A stretch of DNA of 64,000 nt, taken from contig NZ_JVSP01000016.1 in the NCBI RefSeq assembly GCF_001061665.1, forward strand, positions 62,001 through 126,000. The letters are read 5' to 3'. Below the pieces are notes generated by a model. That model was not told the DNA's origin. It ran no database searches and worked only from the letters and a program-made list of their open reading frames with translations. Of this stretch, positions 45,220-53,238 are shown in pieces. This DNA comes from Rothia mucilaginosa. Lineage in GTDB: Bacteria; Actinomycetota; Actinomycetes; Actinomycetales; Micrococcaceae. Numbering within the stretch: position 1 is the first letter of the stretch; the number at the start of each line of letters is the position of its first letter. A program made the position numbers and the translations under genes.

Positions 45220-46050
45220 CTACTTCTTCGCCAGCTTCTCGGCGGCCTCAACTTCGGCCAGGTTCTGCTCCTGCAAGACCTCGTTCGTGGTCTTGTGCAG
45301 TCGCTTAACCGAGGCACCGGTACCGCTCCAGGCGGGGCGATCCGGGTCGAGGACCGAGGTGCGAACCGGCAGGGATGCATCCGCAATCATCTGCTTGCGG
45401 GCCTGCTCGGTACGGCGCTTACGCTCGTTCGAGACGCCACCCCACTTCGCGGCGAAGCGATCCATCTTCACGTTCATCGACTCTTCGGCGGTGGATGCGT
45501 GAATATGCTTCGGGTCGCCCTCGAAGTTGGCGGGGGAACGCATGAGCTTAATCGCCAGCGGGTAGGTCAGCGATAGGACGACCACCACTGCGGCTGCCTC
45601 CACCAGAAGCTCCAGGGGAGAGTGCCACACGATGGCCGCACCAATCATGACCACAACGCCCAGCAGGGAGACCGCCACGGCCAGGCCGCGGTGGAATCGT
45701 CCCGACTCGGAGTAGGGCCACTCGTCCACCTCGCGGGTGAGTTCGCGGCCATTTGCCGAGACGGTGCAGCTGTCCTTAATCGGGCAGGTGTTGCACACGC
45801 TGGGCTTAGCGCGGTAGCGCATAACGCGGTTGTCCGAGTCGAAGGCCGTGGCCCACAGCCACTGGTCTTCGGGGCAGAGCCACGCATCGCTCTCTTCGTG
45901 GTAGGTGAACCCGAAGGTTCGCGCCGCCACGACACGCTGGCTGGTGCGCTTAGCGAGAATATCGAAGCACCACCCCACGGCGACCAGGCCGAGCGCGTAC
46001 ACGCAGGCCAGCCACACGAAGAAAGATACTCCAGCAATCTGCTCAGGCAT
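45220..46050 (-). CDS. Membrane protein with a four-Cys cluster, translationally coupled to norB
   Basis: 276 residues. Segment 8-31 is a membrane helix, followed by a cytoplasmic-size domain (35-118) with Cys59 (WLCPED) and CNTCPIKDSC (Cys86, 89, 95). Two more helices (about 122-142 and 146-166) and a charged C-terminal tail of about 100 residues follow. The Cys spacing and the surrounding VMRYRAKPSVCNTCPIKDSCT closely resemble the zinc module at the end of IS1182-type transposases, but no DDE domain is present. The cluster could bind zinc or an Fe-S centre. Its ATG lies two bases after the norB stop, with GAGG inside the norB end, so expression is coupled to nitric oxide reductase. I do not recognise a named family. 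Confidence 0.75.
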   Translation of the reverse strand: MPEQIAGVSFFVWLACVYALGLVAVGWCFDILAKRTSQRVVAARTFGFTYHEESDAWLCPEDQWLWATAFDSDNRVMRYRAKPSVCNTCPIKDSCTVSANGRELTREVDEWPYSESGRFHRGLAVAVSLLGVVVMIGAAIVWHSPLELLVEAAAVVVVLSLTYPLAIKLMRSPANFEGDPKHIHASTAEESMNVKMDRFAAKWGGVSNERKRRTEQARKQMIADASLPVRTSVLDPDRPAWSGTGASVKRLHKTTNEVLQEQNLAEVEAAEKLAKK

Positions 46051-46052
46051 GG

Positions 46053-48464
46053 TTAGCCTCGACGATCGCTACGGTAGGGGCTGGTCTGCTCGGGCAGCTC
46101 CTCAGCAGCCTTGGCACCGGCGAACTCGGCGATACGAGCGTCGTCAACCACCTCGTACAGCGGGGGCTCGGGCAGCTCGAGGACGGTCTCCTTGGAGTTC
46201 TTGGAGAAGATCTCCTTGATACCCAGCCAAGCCAGCTTGATCAGCGGGAAGATGCCGACCAGGAAGATGACGTCACCGGGCATACGCATCCAACCCATCA
46301 CGGCGGAAGCGCCGTCGTGGATGAACGCGAAGGAACGAGCCTCGTAGTAGCCTTCACCAACGGACTTGTACAGCTGAGCGATACCCAGCGGCAGCAGCGA
46401 GATGAAGGACATCCACAGCAGACCGATGTTCAGGGTCCAGAAGGAGAACTTCAGGCCCTTTTCAGGCCACTTGTTCTCGGGAACCAGGTAGCGCAGACCG
46501 AAGACCGCGAACGCGATTGCGAGCATACCGTACACACCCATCATGGAGGCGTGTGCGTGGTTTGCGGTCAGTGCGGTACCGATTTCGAAGTAGGACACGA
46601 TCGGCAGGTTAATCAGGAAGCCGAACACACCAGCGCCGAGGAAGTTCCAGAAGCCCACGGCGATCAGGAACATCACGGCCCAACGGTGCGGGAAAGGCTT
46701 GGTGCGGTTGGAGTACTGGCGAGCACCCAGCTGCATGAAGCCCCATGCCTCAACGGTCAGGAAGGTCAGCGGGATAACCTCAGCTGCGGAGAAGAACGCA
46801 CCGAATGCCATCTGCTCGGAGGGGGTACCGACGAAGTAGGTGTGGTGCAGGGTACCGACCACGCCACCGACGGAGTAGAGCACGGCGTCCATCATGATGA
46901 TGGAGATAGCGATGCGCTCGCGGACAACGCCGAGCAGCACGAAGATGTACGCCACCATCACGGTGGTGAACAGCTCGAGGAAGTCCTCCACCCAGAGGTG
47001 AACCACCCAGAAGCGCCAGAATTCGGCGACGGTCACGTGGGTACGCTGACCTGCGAGCAGGCCGACCGCGTAGAACATGGGGATGGCCAGGCCCGAGAAC
47101 AGGAACAGCCACGGCAGGGAGGTCTTCTTAGAGCCCTTCAGGCGGGCGGTGAGGGTTCGTGCGACGATCACAATCCAGATGAACATGCCCACGATGAGCA
47201 GAATCTGGAAGAATCGCGGCAGGTCCAGGAACTCCCACTGCTGCGAGAAGATGGAGTTGGTGGGGACCAGACCCTTCTGCGAGAACCATTCGTTCAGCAG
47301 CGAGCCGAGCACCACGAAGACCACGGCACCGATGAGGACGTAGGTCAGCAGACCCTGCTTCTTGGGTTCGCGGCGGGTAATCAGCGGGGCGATGAAGATA
47401 CCGCCCGCCAGGAACGCGCCTGCGGTCCAGAAGAGGGAGAGCTGCAGGTGCCAGGTTCGGGATACCGTGTAGGGCAGCAGCTGGCCCATATCGATTCCGA
47501 AGAAGCCGGTGAGTTCTTCACGGTAGTGCTCGGTGAGCGCACCCACCAGAGCCTGCAGGAGGAAGAGCACCAGGATGGTTGCGAAGAGCAGGCAGGCTGC
47601 CTTCTGCGAGGGGGTCAGGCGAACTTCGTCGGGCTGGCGGAAGTCGAGGACGGGTGCCTCTTCAGCGTGCCAACCGATGGAACGGGACCAGCGGCCGTAG
47701 ATGGCGAACATCAGACCCGTACCACCGATGAGGGTAATCAGGGACAGGGCCGACCAGACCATGAGGTCTGCGGTGGGCTTGTTGTCAACGTTCGGCTCGG
47801 AGGGCCAGTTGTTGGTGTAGGAGTAGGGCTGATCGGGGCGATCTGCTGCCGAGGCCCATGCGGTCCAGCCGAAGAAGGCGACGAGGTCGTGCAGTTCTTC
47901 GTCGTTCTTAATGGCGTCGGGGAACAGGCCCTGCGAGGTGTCGCCCTTCATCAGGGTGTCGCTGTAGTGCTTGAGCATGAGCTGGAAGCCCTTGGTCTCA
48001 CCAGCGGACCAGGTCAGGGTCTTGGTCTGCTCATCGTACTTGTTCTCCTTGCGCCACTCGTTCTTGACGAGTTCGCGGGGGTCCTGCTTGCCCTGCTCAC
48101 GATACTCCTTGATGGCGGCATCGGTGGTTAGGCGCAGGTACTCTGCAGTGTAGTCGGGGCCGAGGTAGGCACCGTGGCCGAGGACGGTTCCGTACTGCTG
48201 CAGGCCGCGTGCCTGGAAGAGTTCCTGACCGTGCAGGATCTGTTCCTGGGTTGCGATTACTTTGCCGTCGTTGCCGACAATCTTGTCGGGCATCGGCATG
48301 GAGAGTGCGTAAGTGCGCATTGCGAGGACTGCCATGATGGTGAAGCCCAGGAGCATCACAAACGCAACAGCCTGTACCCAGCCCTTACCGGCATAGGCAC
48401 CGACCGTGTCTGTGCGGCGGGCAATCTTAGCTGCCTCAGCACGCGAGACGGGTTTTGTAGCCAT
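46053..48464 (-). CDS. norB: Quinol-dependent nitric oxide reductase (qNOR)
   Basis: 803 residues. It reduces two NO to N2O with electrons from quinol at the membrane. The N-terminal extracytoplasmic cytochrome-c-like region (GLQQYGTVLGHGAYLGPDYTAEYLR) lacks a heme c CxxCH motif, which marks the quinol-type enzyme. The 12-helix heme-copper-oxidase-like core shows the heme b His in TVSRTWHLQLSLFW, the non-heme iron region WVVHLWVEDFLELF, the TLHHTYFVG histidines, and NHAHASMMGVYGM. An actinobacterial commensal would use it for NO detoxification rather than respiration (inference). TGGAG lies 9 nt before the ATG. The next gene is coupled to it. Other denitrification genes are absent. Confidence 0.94.
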   Translation of the reverse strand: MATKPVSRAEAAKIARRTDTVGAYAGKGWVQAVAFVMLLGFTIMAVLAMRTYALSMPMPDKIVGNDGKVIATQEQILHGQELFQARGLQQYGTVLGHGAYLGPDYTAEYLRLTTDAAIKEYREQGKQDPRELVKNEWRKENKYDEQTKTLTWSAGETKGFQLMLKHYSDTLMKGDTSQGLFPDAIKNDEELHDLVAFFGWTAWASAADRPDQPYSYTNNWPSEPNVDNKPTADLMVWSALSLITLIGGTGLMFAIYGRWSRSIGWHAEEAPVLDFRQPDEVRLTPSQKAACLLFATILVLFLLQALVGALTEHYREELTGFFGIDMGQLLPYTVSRTWHLQLSLFWTAGAFLAGGIFIAPLITRREPKKQGLLTYVLIGAVVFVVLGSLLNEWFSQKGLVPTNSIFSQQWEFLDLPRFFQILLIVGMFIWIVIVARTLTARLKGSKKTSLPWLFLFSGLAIPMFYAVGLLAGQRTHVTVAEFWRFWVVHLWVEDFLELFTTVMVAYIFVLLGVVRERIAISIIMMDAVLYSVGGVVGTLHHTYFVGTPSEQMAFGAFFSAAEVIPLTFLTVEAWGFMQLGARQYSNRTKPFPHRWAVMFLIAVGFWNFLGAGVFGFLINLPIVSYFEIGTALTANHAHASMMGVYGMLAIAFAVFGLRYLVPENKWPEKGLKFSFWTLNIGLLWMSFISLLPLGIAQLYKSVGEGYYEARSFAFIHDGASAVMGWMRMPGDVIFLVGIFPLIKLAWLGIKEIFSKNSKETVLELPEPPLYEVVDDARIAEFAGAKAAEELPEQTSPYRSDRRG

Positions 48465-49063
48465 AGTGATATGTCTCCAGTGTGCGTGGATTTGCGGTTC
48501 GAATGGGACCGACGCACATCCGCTGGAGGGCGGCTCACTGGGTAGCGAATCGTCCGGAGAGGGAGGTGCGACAGCCCACCCTTACCCTATTTTTGCATAT
48601 TAAATGCGCATTTATAAAACTTTGGTGACGAGGTGTCTCAATGTGACGCCGAGGTCATTCGGGGAGGATACTCCCGGGGCGACAGCGCCCGTACATTCCG
48701 TTGTTGTTCCTCGTGTCTACCCTACCAAAATTCACTTCGTGGCAAAAACAAAGGAAAGGCTTATATGCCGCAACCTTAAATATCAACCGGCGGTAAACGC
48801 ATTATTCCCGCAAAAGCCCGATGCACCCGCCGCAAAGCGCCGCCGAAGGAACCCTCCTGAACCCCGTTCGACCGGCCCCCGATAAACCCGGGAGGAACGG
48901 AGCTACGAGCGGCCCGGGGTATGGAATAATGAAATCGGTAGCGGACGCCAGCGCCCCTTATCTAACACGGTACATACGCGCAGCGGGGGAGTAGCCTCCC
49001 TCTGCACCGCGCACCCCACCGCCGGCCCGTCGTCCACCGTCGGTACAGCCTCCAGGAGTTCAC
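48465..49063. promoter_or_regulatory. norB/plsC intergenic region with AAATGCGCATTT palindrome
   Basis: 599 nt with no convincing gene. AAATGCGCATTT (48602-48613) is a perfect 12-base palindrome, followed toward norB by ATATGCAAA, about 140 nt upstream of the norB start. Its position and AT-rich flanks suggest the norB operator; NsrR- and FNR-type sites have similar ATGC/GCAT-rich symmetry. TAGGGT (minus strand, near 48590) could be the norB -10. Toward plsC the sequence is GC-rich with short self-complementary runs (CCCGGGAGGAACGG). The 93-codon frame at 48604-48885 has no ribosome site and is not supported. Confidence 0.4.
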
Positions 49064-49744
49064 ATGAAGATTTATCAGGCATCCCAGAAAGCAGTCACCG
49101 GAATTCTGCGCACCGTTTTCCGCGCCCGCGTGACCGGTCTCGAGAACTTCCCCGCCACCGGCCCGGTGATTGTCGCCTCCAACCACCTCTCCTTCCTGGA
49201 CTCCATCATTATTTCCGCCATGATGCCCCGCCGCGTGGCGTTCCTCGCCAAGGCCGAATACGTGAACACCCCCGGCCCGCGCGGCAAGATGATGAAGGCC
49301 TTCTTCGAGGCCGTGGACATCATTCCCGTCAACCGCGCCGACCGCTCCGAGTCGCTCAAGGCCCTCGATATCGCCCTGGAGAAGCTGAACGAAGGCAAGG
49401 TCTTCGGTATCTACCCCGAGGGCACCCGCTCCCGCGACGGCTACCTCTACCGCGGCAAGATTGGCGTGGCCTGGCTGGCACACATGACCGGTGCACCCGT
49501 CGTGCCCGTCGGCCTGATTGGCACCGACCGCCTGCAGAAGCCCGGCTCGAACATGATTTACCCGCGCCGCTTCACGATTCGCGTGGGCAAGCCGCTCTAC
49601 TTTGAGAAGACCGGCGAGAAGATGAGCGGCAAGCAGCGCCGCGCCACCACCGACACGATCATGGATGAGATCGCCCAGCTGTCCGGCCAGGCGCGAAAGA
49701 ACGAGTACAACGTTTCGCCCTCAGCCGCACGCGACGCCGGCTAA
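49064..49744 (+). CDS. plsC: 1-acyl-sn-glycerol-3-phosphate acyltransferase (PlsC family)
   Basis: 226 residues. The acyltransferase motifs are NHLSFLDS (HX4D type, about 44-51), the RRVAFLAKAEY segment, IIPVNR (block II) and YPEGTRSRDG (block III, about 120-129), then PVVPVGLIGT (block IV). It transfers an acyl chain to lysophosphatidate or a related lysolipid at the inner membrane face. CCAGGAG precedes the ATG. The neighbouring uvrC starts 122 nt downstream with its own ribosome site, so they may be separate units. The precise acceptor is uncertain, as several lysophospholipid acyltransferases share these motifs. Confidence 0.9.
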   Translation: MKIYQASQKAVTGILRTVFRARVTGLENFPATGPVIVASNHLSFLDSIIISAMMPRRVAFLAKAEYVNTPGPRGKMMKAFFEAVDIIPVNRADRSESLKALDIALEKLNEGKVFGIYPEGTRSRDGYLYRGKIGVAWLAHMTGAPVVPVGLIGTDRLQKPGSNMIYPRRFTIRVGKPLYFEKTGEKMSGKQRRATTDTIMDEIAQLSGQARKNEYNVSPSAARDAG

Positions 49745-49866
49745 GCCTTCTTCCGGCGCGCACCGCGTAGACTTTAACCGCGCATCCACGCATGGGCCCG
49801 CACGCGGGGTAGGCGTAGGATGCGCGGTTTGTCGTATGTCCGCCCGCGCCCGAGGAGAAAGCACCC

Positions 49867-51810
49867 ATGGCAGAGCCCTCCAGCTACCGCCCCGCCCCCG
49901 GAGAAATTCCCACCGACCCGGGCGTCTACCGGTTCCGTGACGCCGACGGGCGCGTCATCTACGTGGGCAAGGCCAAGAATCTGCGCAACCGCCTCAATAG
50001 CTACTTCGCCTCGCCCGAGACGCTACGACCCAAAACCTACGCGATGGTGCACACCGCCGCCAGCGTCGAGTGGACCGTGGTGGCCAGCGAGATGGAGTCC
50101 CTGCACCTGGAGTACACCTGGATCAAGGAGTACGCGCCGCGCTTCAATATCGCCTTCCGCGACGATAAGTCCTACCCGTACCTGGCCGTGACCGTCAACG
50201 ACGTGTACCCGCGCGCTATGGTCACCCGCGGTGAGCGCCGCAAGGGCGTGCGCTACTTCGGCCCGTACTCGCAGGTGTGGGCCATCCGCGAAACCCTGGA
50301 CGCCCTGCTGACCGTCTTCCCGGTGCGCACCTGCACGAACGGCGTGTTCCAGCGTGCCAAGAACAGCGGACGCCCCTGCCTGCTCGGCTACATCGACAAA
50401 TGCTCGGCGCCCTGCGTGGGCAAAATCAGCGCCGAAGACCACCGCGAACTGGCCCGCGGCCTGACCCGCTTCATGGGTGGAGGCGCCGAGAAGTACATCG
50501 AGCTGCTGACCAAGGAGATGAAGGAAGCCGCCGCCCAGATGGACTTTGAACGCGCCGCGGTGCTCCGCGACGACATTGCGGCACTCACCAAGGCCTTCGA
50601 GCGAAACGCCGTGGTGCTCGGCTCGACCGTGGATGCCGACCTCTTCGCCTACGTCGAGGACGACCTCGAGGCATCCGTTCAGGTGTTCTTCGTGCGCGGC
50701 GGCCGAATCCGAGGCCAGCGCGGCTGGATCGTGGAAAAGGTGGACGACAGCACCGACGCGCAGCTCATCGAGCAGCTGCTCACCCGCGTGTACAGCGATA
50801 TCGCGGTCAGTCTGGCCGCCCAGAAGGGTAGCGGCACCGAAAGCCTGAACAGCTACGATATTCCGCGCTCCGTGCTCGTGCCGGTGGAGCCCGAGAACAA
50901 GGAACAGCTGGCATCCTGGCTTTCGGAAGTGCGTGGCGGCCCCGTGGAAATCGCCGTTCCGCAGCGAGGCGACAAGGCCGAACTCATGAAGACCGTCACC
51001 GAAAACGCCCGCCAGGCCCTCACCCTGCACAAGAGCCGGCGCGCCGGCGACCTCACCACCCGCAGCGCCTCCCTCGTGGAGCTGCAGACGGCCCTTGAGC
51101 TTCCCGACCCGCTGCTGCGCATCGAATGTTACGACATTTCGCACGTGCAGGGTACGAACGTGGTCGCCTCCATGGTGGTCTTCGAAGACGGCATGCCCGC
51201 CAAGAAGGCCTACCGCACCTACAGCATCACCGGGGACGCCGCCCGCGACGATACCGCCAGCATGTACGACGTCATCACCCGCCGTTTCAAGCGGCACCTG
51301 GCCCAGCAGGCCGAGCGCGCCGAGGCGCCCGCGCGCTCCGGGGAGATTGACGCCTCCACCCCCGAGCCGCAGACCTTTGCCTACCCGCCGAACCTCGTGC
51401 TCGTGGACGGCGGTCCGCCCCAGGTGGCCGCCGCATCCGCCGCCCTGAGCGATTTGGGTATTACCGATGTGTACGTGGCCGGAATCGCCAAGCGCCTGGA
51501 GGAGCTGTGGCTGCCGGATGACGACTACCCGGTCGTGCTCCCGCGCACCTCGGAGGCGCTGTACCTGGTGCAGCGCATCCGCGATGAGGCGCACCGCTTC
51601 GCCATCACCTTCCACCGCTCCAAGCGAGGCAAGGCCATGGTCGCCTCCGCCCTGGACGAGATACCCGGACTGGGCGAGGTTAAGCGCGCCGCGCTCGTGA
51701 AGCATTTTGGTTCGGTGGCGCAGATTAAGCAGGCCACCGAGGAAGAGCTGACACAGGTGCCCGGCATCGGCCCGGCGCTTGCGCAGAAGATTATGGCGGC
51801 GCTGGCGTAA
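49867..51810 (+). CDS. uvrC: Excinuclease ABC subunit C
   Basis: 647 residues. It makes both incisions in nucleotide excision repair after UvrB binds. The N-terminal GIY-YIG nuclease (PGVYRFRDADGRVIYVGKAKNLRNRL, about 18-43) makes the 3' cut. A Cys cluster lies around C..C (PCLLGYIDKCSAPC, about 176-189), then a UVR motif (about 215-250). The RNase H-like C-terminal nuclease (IECYDISHVQGTNVVASMVVF, and LVLVDGGPPQV) makes the 5' cut. Two helix-hairpin-helix units (IPGLGEVKRAALVKHFGS and VPGIGPALAQKI) close the protein. GGAGAAAGCACCC precedes the ATG. No whiA/rapZ genes follow, unlike in many actinobacteria. Confidence 0.97.
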   Translation: MAEPSSYRPAPGEIPTDPGVYRFRDADGRVIYVGKAKNLRNRLNSYFASPETLRPKTYAMVHTAASVEWTVVASEMESLHLEYTWIKEYAPRFNIAFRDDKSYPYLAVTVNDVYPRAMVTRGERRKGVRYFGPYSQVWAIRETLDALLTVFPVRTCTNGVFQRAKNSGRPCLLGYIDKCSAPCVGKISAEDHRELARGLTRFMGGGAEKYIELLTKEMKEAAAQMDFERAAVLRDDIAALTKAFERNAVVLGSTVDADLFAYVEDDLEASVQVFFVRGGRIRGQRGWIVEKVDDSTDAQLIEQLLTRVYSDIAVSLAAQKGSGTESLNSYDIPRSVLVPVEPENKEQLASWLSEVRGGPVEIAVPQRGDKAELMKTVTENARQALTLHKSRRAGDLTTRSASLVELQTALELPDPLLRIECYDISHVQGTNVVASMVVFEDGMPAKKAYRTYSITGDAARDDTASMYDVITRRFKRHLAQQAERAEAPARSGEIDASTPEPQTFAYPPNLVLVDGGPPQVAAASAALSDLGITDVYVAGIAKRLEELWLPDDDYPVVLPRTSEALYLVQRIRDEAHRFAITFHRSKRGKAMVASALDEIPGLGEVKRAALVKHFGSVAQIKQATEEELTQVPGIGPALAQKIMAALA

Positions 51811-51985
51811 CGCACCGATTGGGTCCCGCCGGTGGGCCCCTTGCGTGCGGGCTGCGCGTGACCGGCGTGCGAGGACCGGTGCGTGAACCCGCGAATGGGG
51901 CCCGTAACCGGCCGTCATAAACGTGTCATAATTGAAGGAAACCGTCATCATTACGAGCGCGCTACCTTTGCGTGCCCTCAACCAG

Positions 51986-51999
51986 TAGAGTGGAAACCG
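51986..51999 (+). promoter_or_regulatory. -10 box close to the metK start (probable leaderless transcript)
   Basis: TAGAGT (51986-51991) is followed by GGAAACC and the GTG at 51999. Either the transcript is leaderless or GGA acts as a very close ribosome site. Confidence 0.5.
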
Positions 52000-53204
52000 T
52001 GAGTAATAACCATCTACGCCTATTCACCAGCGAATCGGTGACTGAAGGCCATCCCGACAAAATTTGTGACCAGATTTCCGACGCAATCCTGGACGGCATA
52101 ATCGCCCAGGATCCCGCAGCGAACGTTGCTGTGGAGACCATGGTGACCACCGGCCAGGTGCACGTCGCCGGTGAGGTGACCACCTCCAGCTACGTCGAGA
52201 TTCCCTCCATCGTGCGTGAGACCATCCTCGATATCGGTTACGATTCCTCGACCCGCGGTTTCGACGGCGAGTTCTGCGGCGTCTCCGTCTCCATCGGCGA
52301 GCAGTCCCCGGACATTAACGCCGGCGTGTACGAGTCCCTCGAAGTTCGTCAGGGCATCGCCGCCGACGATTACGACCGCCAGGGCGCGGGCGACCAGGGC
52401 ATCATGTTCGGTTACGCATCGAACGAGACCAACGTGCTGATGCCCGCCCCCATCTGGCTGGCACACCGCCTCTCCGAGCGCCTGACCAAGGTGCGCAAGG
52501 ACGGCCTACTGACCGATCTGCGCCCCGACGGCAAGACCCAGGTGACCCTCGGCTACGACTCGAACAACGTGCCCGTATCCGTTGATACCGTGGTTGTTTC
52601 GAGCCAGCACACCGCCAGCTACGATCTGGCCGACCTGCGTGCCGACATTGAGAAGCATGTGATTGCCCCCGTGCTCAGCTCCGTGGACCTGGATTCCTCC
52701 AACACCAAGTTCATCGTCAACCCCGCCGGTCGCTTCGTGCAGGGTGGCCCCGTCGGTGACGCTGGCCTGACCGGCCGCAAGATCATCGTTGACACCTACG
52801 GCGGTTCCGCACGCCACGGTGGCGGTGCGTTCTCCGGTAAGGACCCCTCGAAGGTGGACCGTTCCGCAGCCTACGCTATGCGCTGGGTCGCCAAGAACAT
52901 CGTGGGCGCCGGCCTCGCCGATCGCGCCGAGGTTCAGGTGGCGTACGCCATCGGCCAGGCAGCACCCGTTGGCCTGTATATCGAGACCTTCGGCACCGAG
53001 AAGGTTGACCCGCTAAAGATTGAGCGCGCCGTGCGCGAGGTCTTTGACCTGCGCCCGCTGGCCATCATTAACGATTTGGACCTGCGCCGCCCCATCTACC
53101 GCAAGACCGCGGCTCACGGTCACTTCGGCCGCACCGAGCCGGAGTTCACCTGGGAGCGCCTCAACCGCGTGGATGCACTGCGCTCGGCAGTGTCCTCCTC
53201 CTAG
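51999..53204 (+). CDS. metK: S-adenosylmethionine synthetase
   Basis: 401 residues. It makes SAM from methionine and ATP. Signatures are [20 protein letters not shown] at the N terminus with the metal-binding Asp and catalytic His, [12 protein letters not shown] (about 127-138), the lysine-containing [21 protein letters not shown] (about 275-295) and the closing GHFGR. The start was set at GTG 51999, which gives the canonical [22 protein letters not shown] terminus; an ATG nine codons upstream lies before the -10 box and would not be transcribed. No SAM riboswitch is visible in the 188 nt between uvrC and metK. priA follows after 34 nt, so they are likely cotranscribed. Confidence 0.97.
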   Translation: MSNNHLRLFTSESVTEGHPDKICDQISDAILDGIIAQDPAANVAVETMVTTGQVHVAGEVTTSSYVEIPSIVRETILDIGYDSSTRGFDGEFCGVSVSIGEQSPDINAGVYESLEVRQGIAADDYDRQGAGDQGIMFGYASNETNVLMPAPIWLAHRLSERLTKVRKDGLLTDLRPDGKTQVTLGYDSNNVPVSVDTVVVSSQHTASYDLADLRADIEKHVIAPVLSSVDLDSSNTKFIVNPAGRFVQGGPVGDAGLTGRKIIVDTYGGSARHGGGAFSGKDPSKVDRSAAYAMRWVAKNIVGAGLADRAEVQVAYAIGQAAPVGLYIETFGTEKVDPLKIERAVREVFDLRPLAIINDLDLRRPIYRKTAAHGHFGRTEPEFTWERLNRVDALRSAVSSS

Positions 53205-53238
53205 AACGAATTCAGCGAACGAGAGCACGATAGCGCGC

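Noticed and set aside
45280-46050. Degenerate transposase gene next to norB
   Set aside because: Only the Cys module resembles IS1182 transposases; there is no DDE catalytic domain, no terminal repeats, and the gene is intact with membrane helices and coupled to norB.
46317-48131. 604-codon plus-strand frame opposite norB
   Set aside because: His/Glu/Gln-rich antisense artefact; norB is unambiguous.
48604-48885. 93-codon plus-strand frame upstream of plsC
   Set aside because: No ribosome site, its start lies inside the AAATGCGCATTT palindrome, and the product is low-complexity (Arg/Pro) at the end.
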